Source: Chitinophagaceae bacterium | Lineage (GTDB): Bacteria; Bacteroidota; Bacteroidia; Chitinophagales; Chitinophagaceae | NCBI GenBank assembly: GCA_016720825.1 | Contig: JADKJV010000003.1 | Span: 124,001-188,000 of the forward strand | Length of the DNA: 64,000 nucleotides | Direction of reading: 5' to 3' | In this document: positions 63,249-64,000 of the stretch, one piece after another | Position numbering within the stretch: the stretch's first letter is position 1 | How the letters are laid out: every line of letters begins with the position of its first letter | Program-made: the position numbers and the translations under genes | Notes under the pieces: model-generated | Databases searched by the model: none | The model's input: the letters and a program-made list of their open reading frames with translations, nothing else | Told to the model about the DNA's origin: nothing

Positions 63249-64000
63249 GATTTTTTCTCCGGCAATGGATTATGCCAGTTTTTTAATTCCTGTTCAATAT
63301 GTTTCAGTTCCAGTTTTACCTTGAATTTGTTTTTCAGGTGACGGGTCAGTGCATCCGCCGCATATACGCTGCGGTGTTGTCCGCCCGTGCAGCCAAAATT
63401 CACGTGCAGGCTTTCAAACCCGCGCTTGATATATTCCTCCACCGAAATATCCACGATATCAAAAATACTGTTGAGGAATTCAGGCATCTGGGTCTGCTGC
63501 TCCAGGAAATCCTTCACGTCTTTATCACGGCCCGTTTGCGTTTTCATGGAATCAATCCTTCCCGGATTCAGGATGCCGCGGCAATCAAAAACAAAACCAC
63601 CGCCATTGCCGCTGTCATCAGCCGGAATGCCACGCCGGTACGAGAAGCTGTGAACACGAACCAGCAGGGGTGTGGTTTCGTCTGCCTGTGTGGGTGTGAA
63701 CCGCATGATGATTTCATCTTCCACACAAATGTCAAGCACTCTTTTAAACTCAGGAACCGAAATGCCCAGACTCTGGTGTTCTAAGAACTCACGCAGGTTT
63801 TTCAATGCCAGCGGTATGCTGGTCAGGAACTGTGCTTTTCTTTCAAACAAACCCCGGAAACCATAAGCACCCAACACTTGTAAAATACGGATGAGTACAT
63901 ACCCATTATACTGACTGCGGAAAATATTCCGGTCAGTTTCCTTGCCAGTGATTGTTTCAAAATGGTTCATGTAATCTTCCAGCAAACCATTTTTCCAGCT
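63245..64000 (-). CDS. Kinase-like protein with RapZ C-terminal domain (N-terminus cut by window)
   Basis: At least 251 codons, open at the window edge. The upstream part (RSQYNGYVLIRILQVLGAYGFRGLFERKAQFLTSIPLALKNLREFL) has the helical pattern of the C-lobe of aminoglycoside-phosphotransferase-type sugar kinases (AmgK-like). The rest is a RapZ C-terminal domain: FSYRRGIP, DCRGILNPGRID and NFGCTGGQHRSVYAADAL. In RapZ this domain binds GlcN6P and RNA. Together with the overlapping MurU-like gene this suggests cell-wall sugar recycling. The kinase catalytic lobe is outside the window, so activity cannot be judged. Confidence 0.8.
   Translation of the reverse strand, partial: SWKNGLLEDYMNHFETITGKETDRNIFRSQYNGYVLIRILQVLGAYGFRGLFERKAQFLTSIPLALKNLREFLEHQSLGISVPEFKRVLDICVEDEIIMRFTPTQADETTPLLVRVHSFSYRRGIPADDSGNGGGFVFDCRGILNPGRIDSMKTQTGRDKDVKDFLEQQTQMPEFLNSIFDIVDISVEEYIKRGFESLHVNFGCTGGQHRSVYAADALTRHLKNKFKVKLELKHIEQELKNWHNPLPEKKS

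Overview
The window looks like chromosome from a Bacteroidetes bacterium, most likely of the Chitinophagaceae/Chitinophagales (inference from gene content, not from a marker search). The signs are two proteins with type IX secretion C-terminal sorting domains, a GldA gliding ATPase, BatB/BatC-like genes, a long two-part IspG, a CBM9/DUF5916 barrel protein, no strong Shine-Dalgarno sites, and promoters of the TTTG-N19-TAnnTTTG type. It is densely packed with housekeeping and envelope genes. I see no rRNA, tRNA, CRISPR array, prophage or classical transposase.

Layout. 1-6.2 kb: two divergent paralogous outer-membrane proteins, one carrying a metallophosphoesterase domain. 6.5-15.1 kb, minus strand: GAF protein, barrel protein, endonuclease III, eno with an ftsB/divIC-like gene, gldA, a GH130 lipoprotein. 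15.1-19.8 kb: carbonic anhydrase with a SulP transporter, then an MHS-type MFS transporter divergent from acs. 21.8-25.3 kb: C1 peptidase, alpha/beta hydrolase, a GxxExxY nuclease-like gene inside long inverted repeats, and an L,D-transpeptidase. 25.5-28.5 kb: ECF sigma, membrane anti-sigma candidate and barrel protein. 29.2-34.5 kb: kbl, small lipoproteins, a class D beta-lactamase-like lipoprotein, batB-batC. 34.5-40.4 kb: ispG, YhhN, DUF1003, nadB and an LpxL-type acyltransferase, all on the plus strand. 40.6-44.6 kb: CBM9/DUF5916 protein and a LamG T9SS cargo. 45.8-51 kb: membrane protein, histidine kinase and LuxR-type regulator, meeting a giant propeller sensor kinase tail to tail. 51-55.6 kb: 2OG-oxygenase-like protein, persulfide-dioxygenase/rhodanese protein, ArsR regulator, tsaB, RidA. 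55.7-64 kb: a 1525-residue BNR/Ig T9SS protein, an M1 peptidase, and a MurU-like/AmgK-RapZ-like pair cut by the window end.

Two patterns cut across the annotation. First, many gene borders carry palindromic elements built from degenerate 7-9 bp repeats. At least five unrelated sequence families share one architecture: an array, a spacer or hairpin, then the same array inverted, often beginning within a few bases of a stop codon. One such element (24065-24689) encloses a PD-(D/E)XK-like GxxExxY gene, which makes it a candidate mobile or selfish element with ORF-less relatives nearby. Second, seven otherwise well-conserved genes (ftsB/divIC, SulP, MFS, C1 peptidase, ispG, LamG/T9SS, one hypothetical) are each split by a single-base frameshift, nearly all in homopolymers. 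This points to long-read indel errors rather than to seven pseudogenes.
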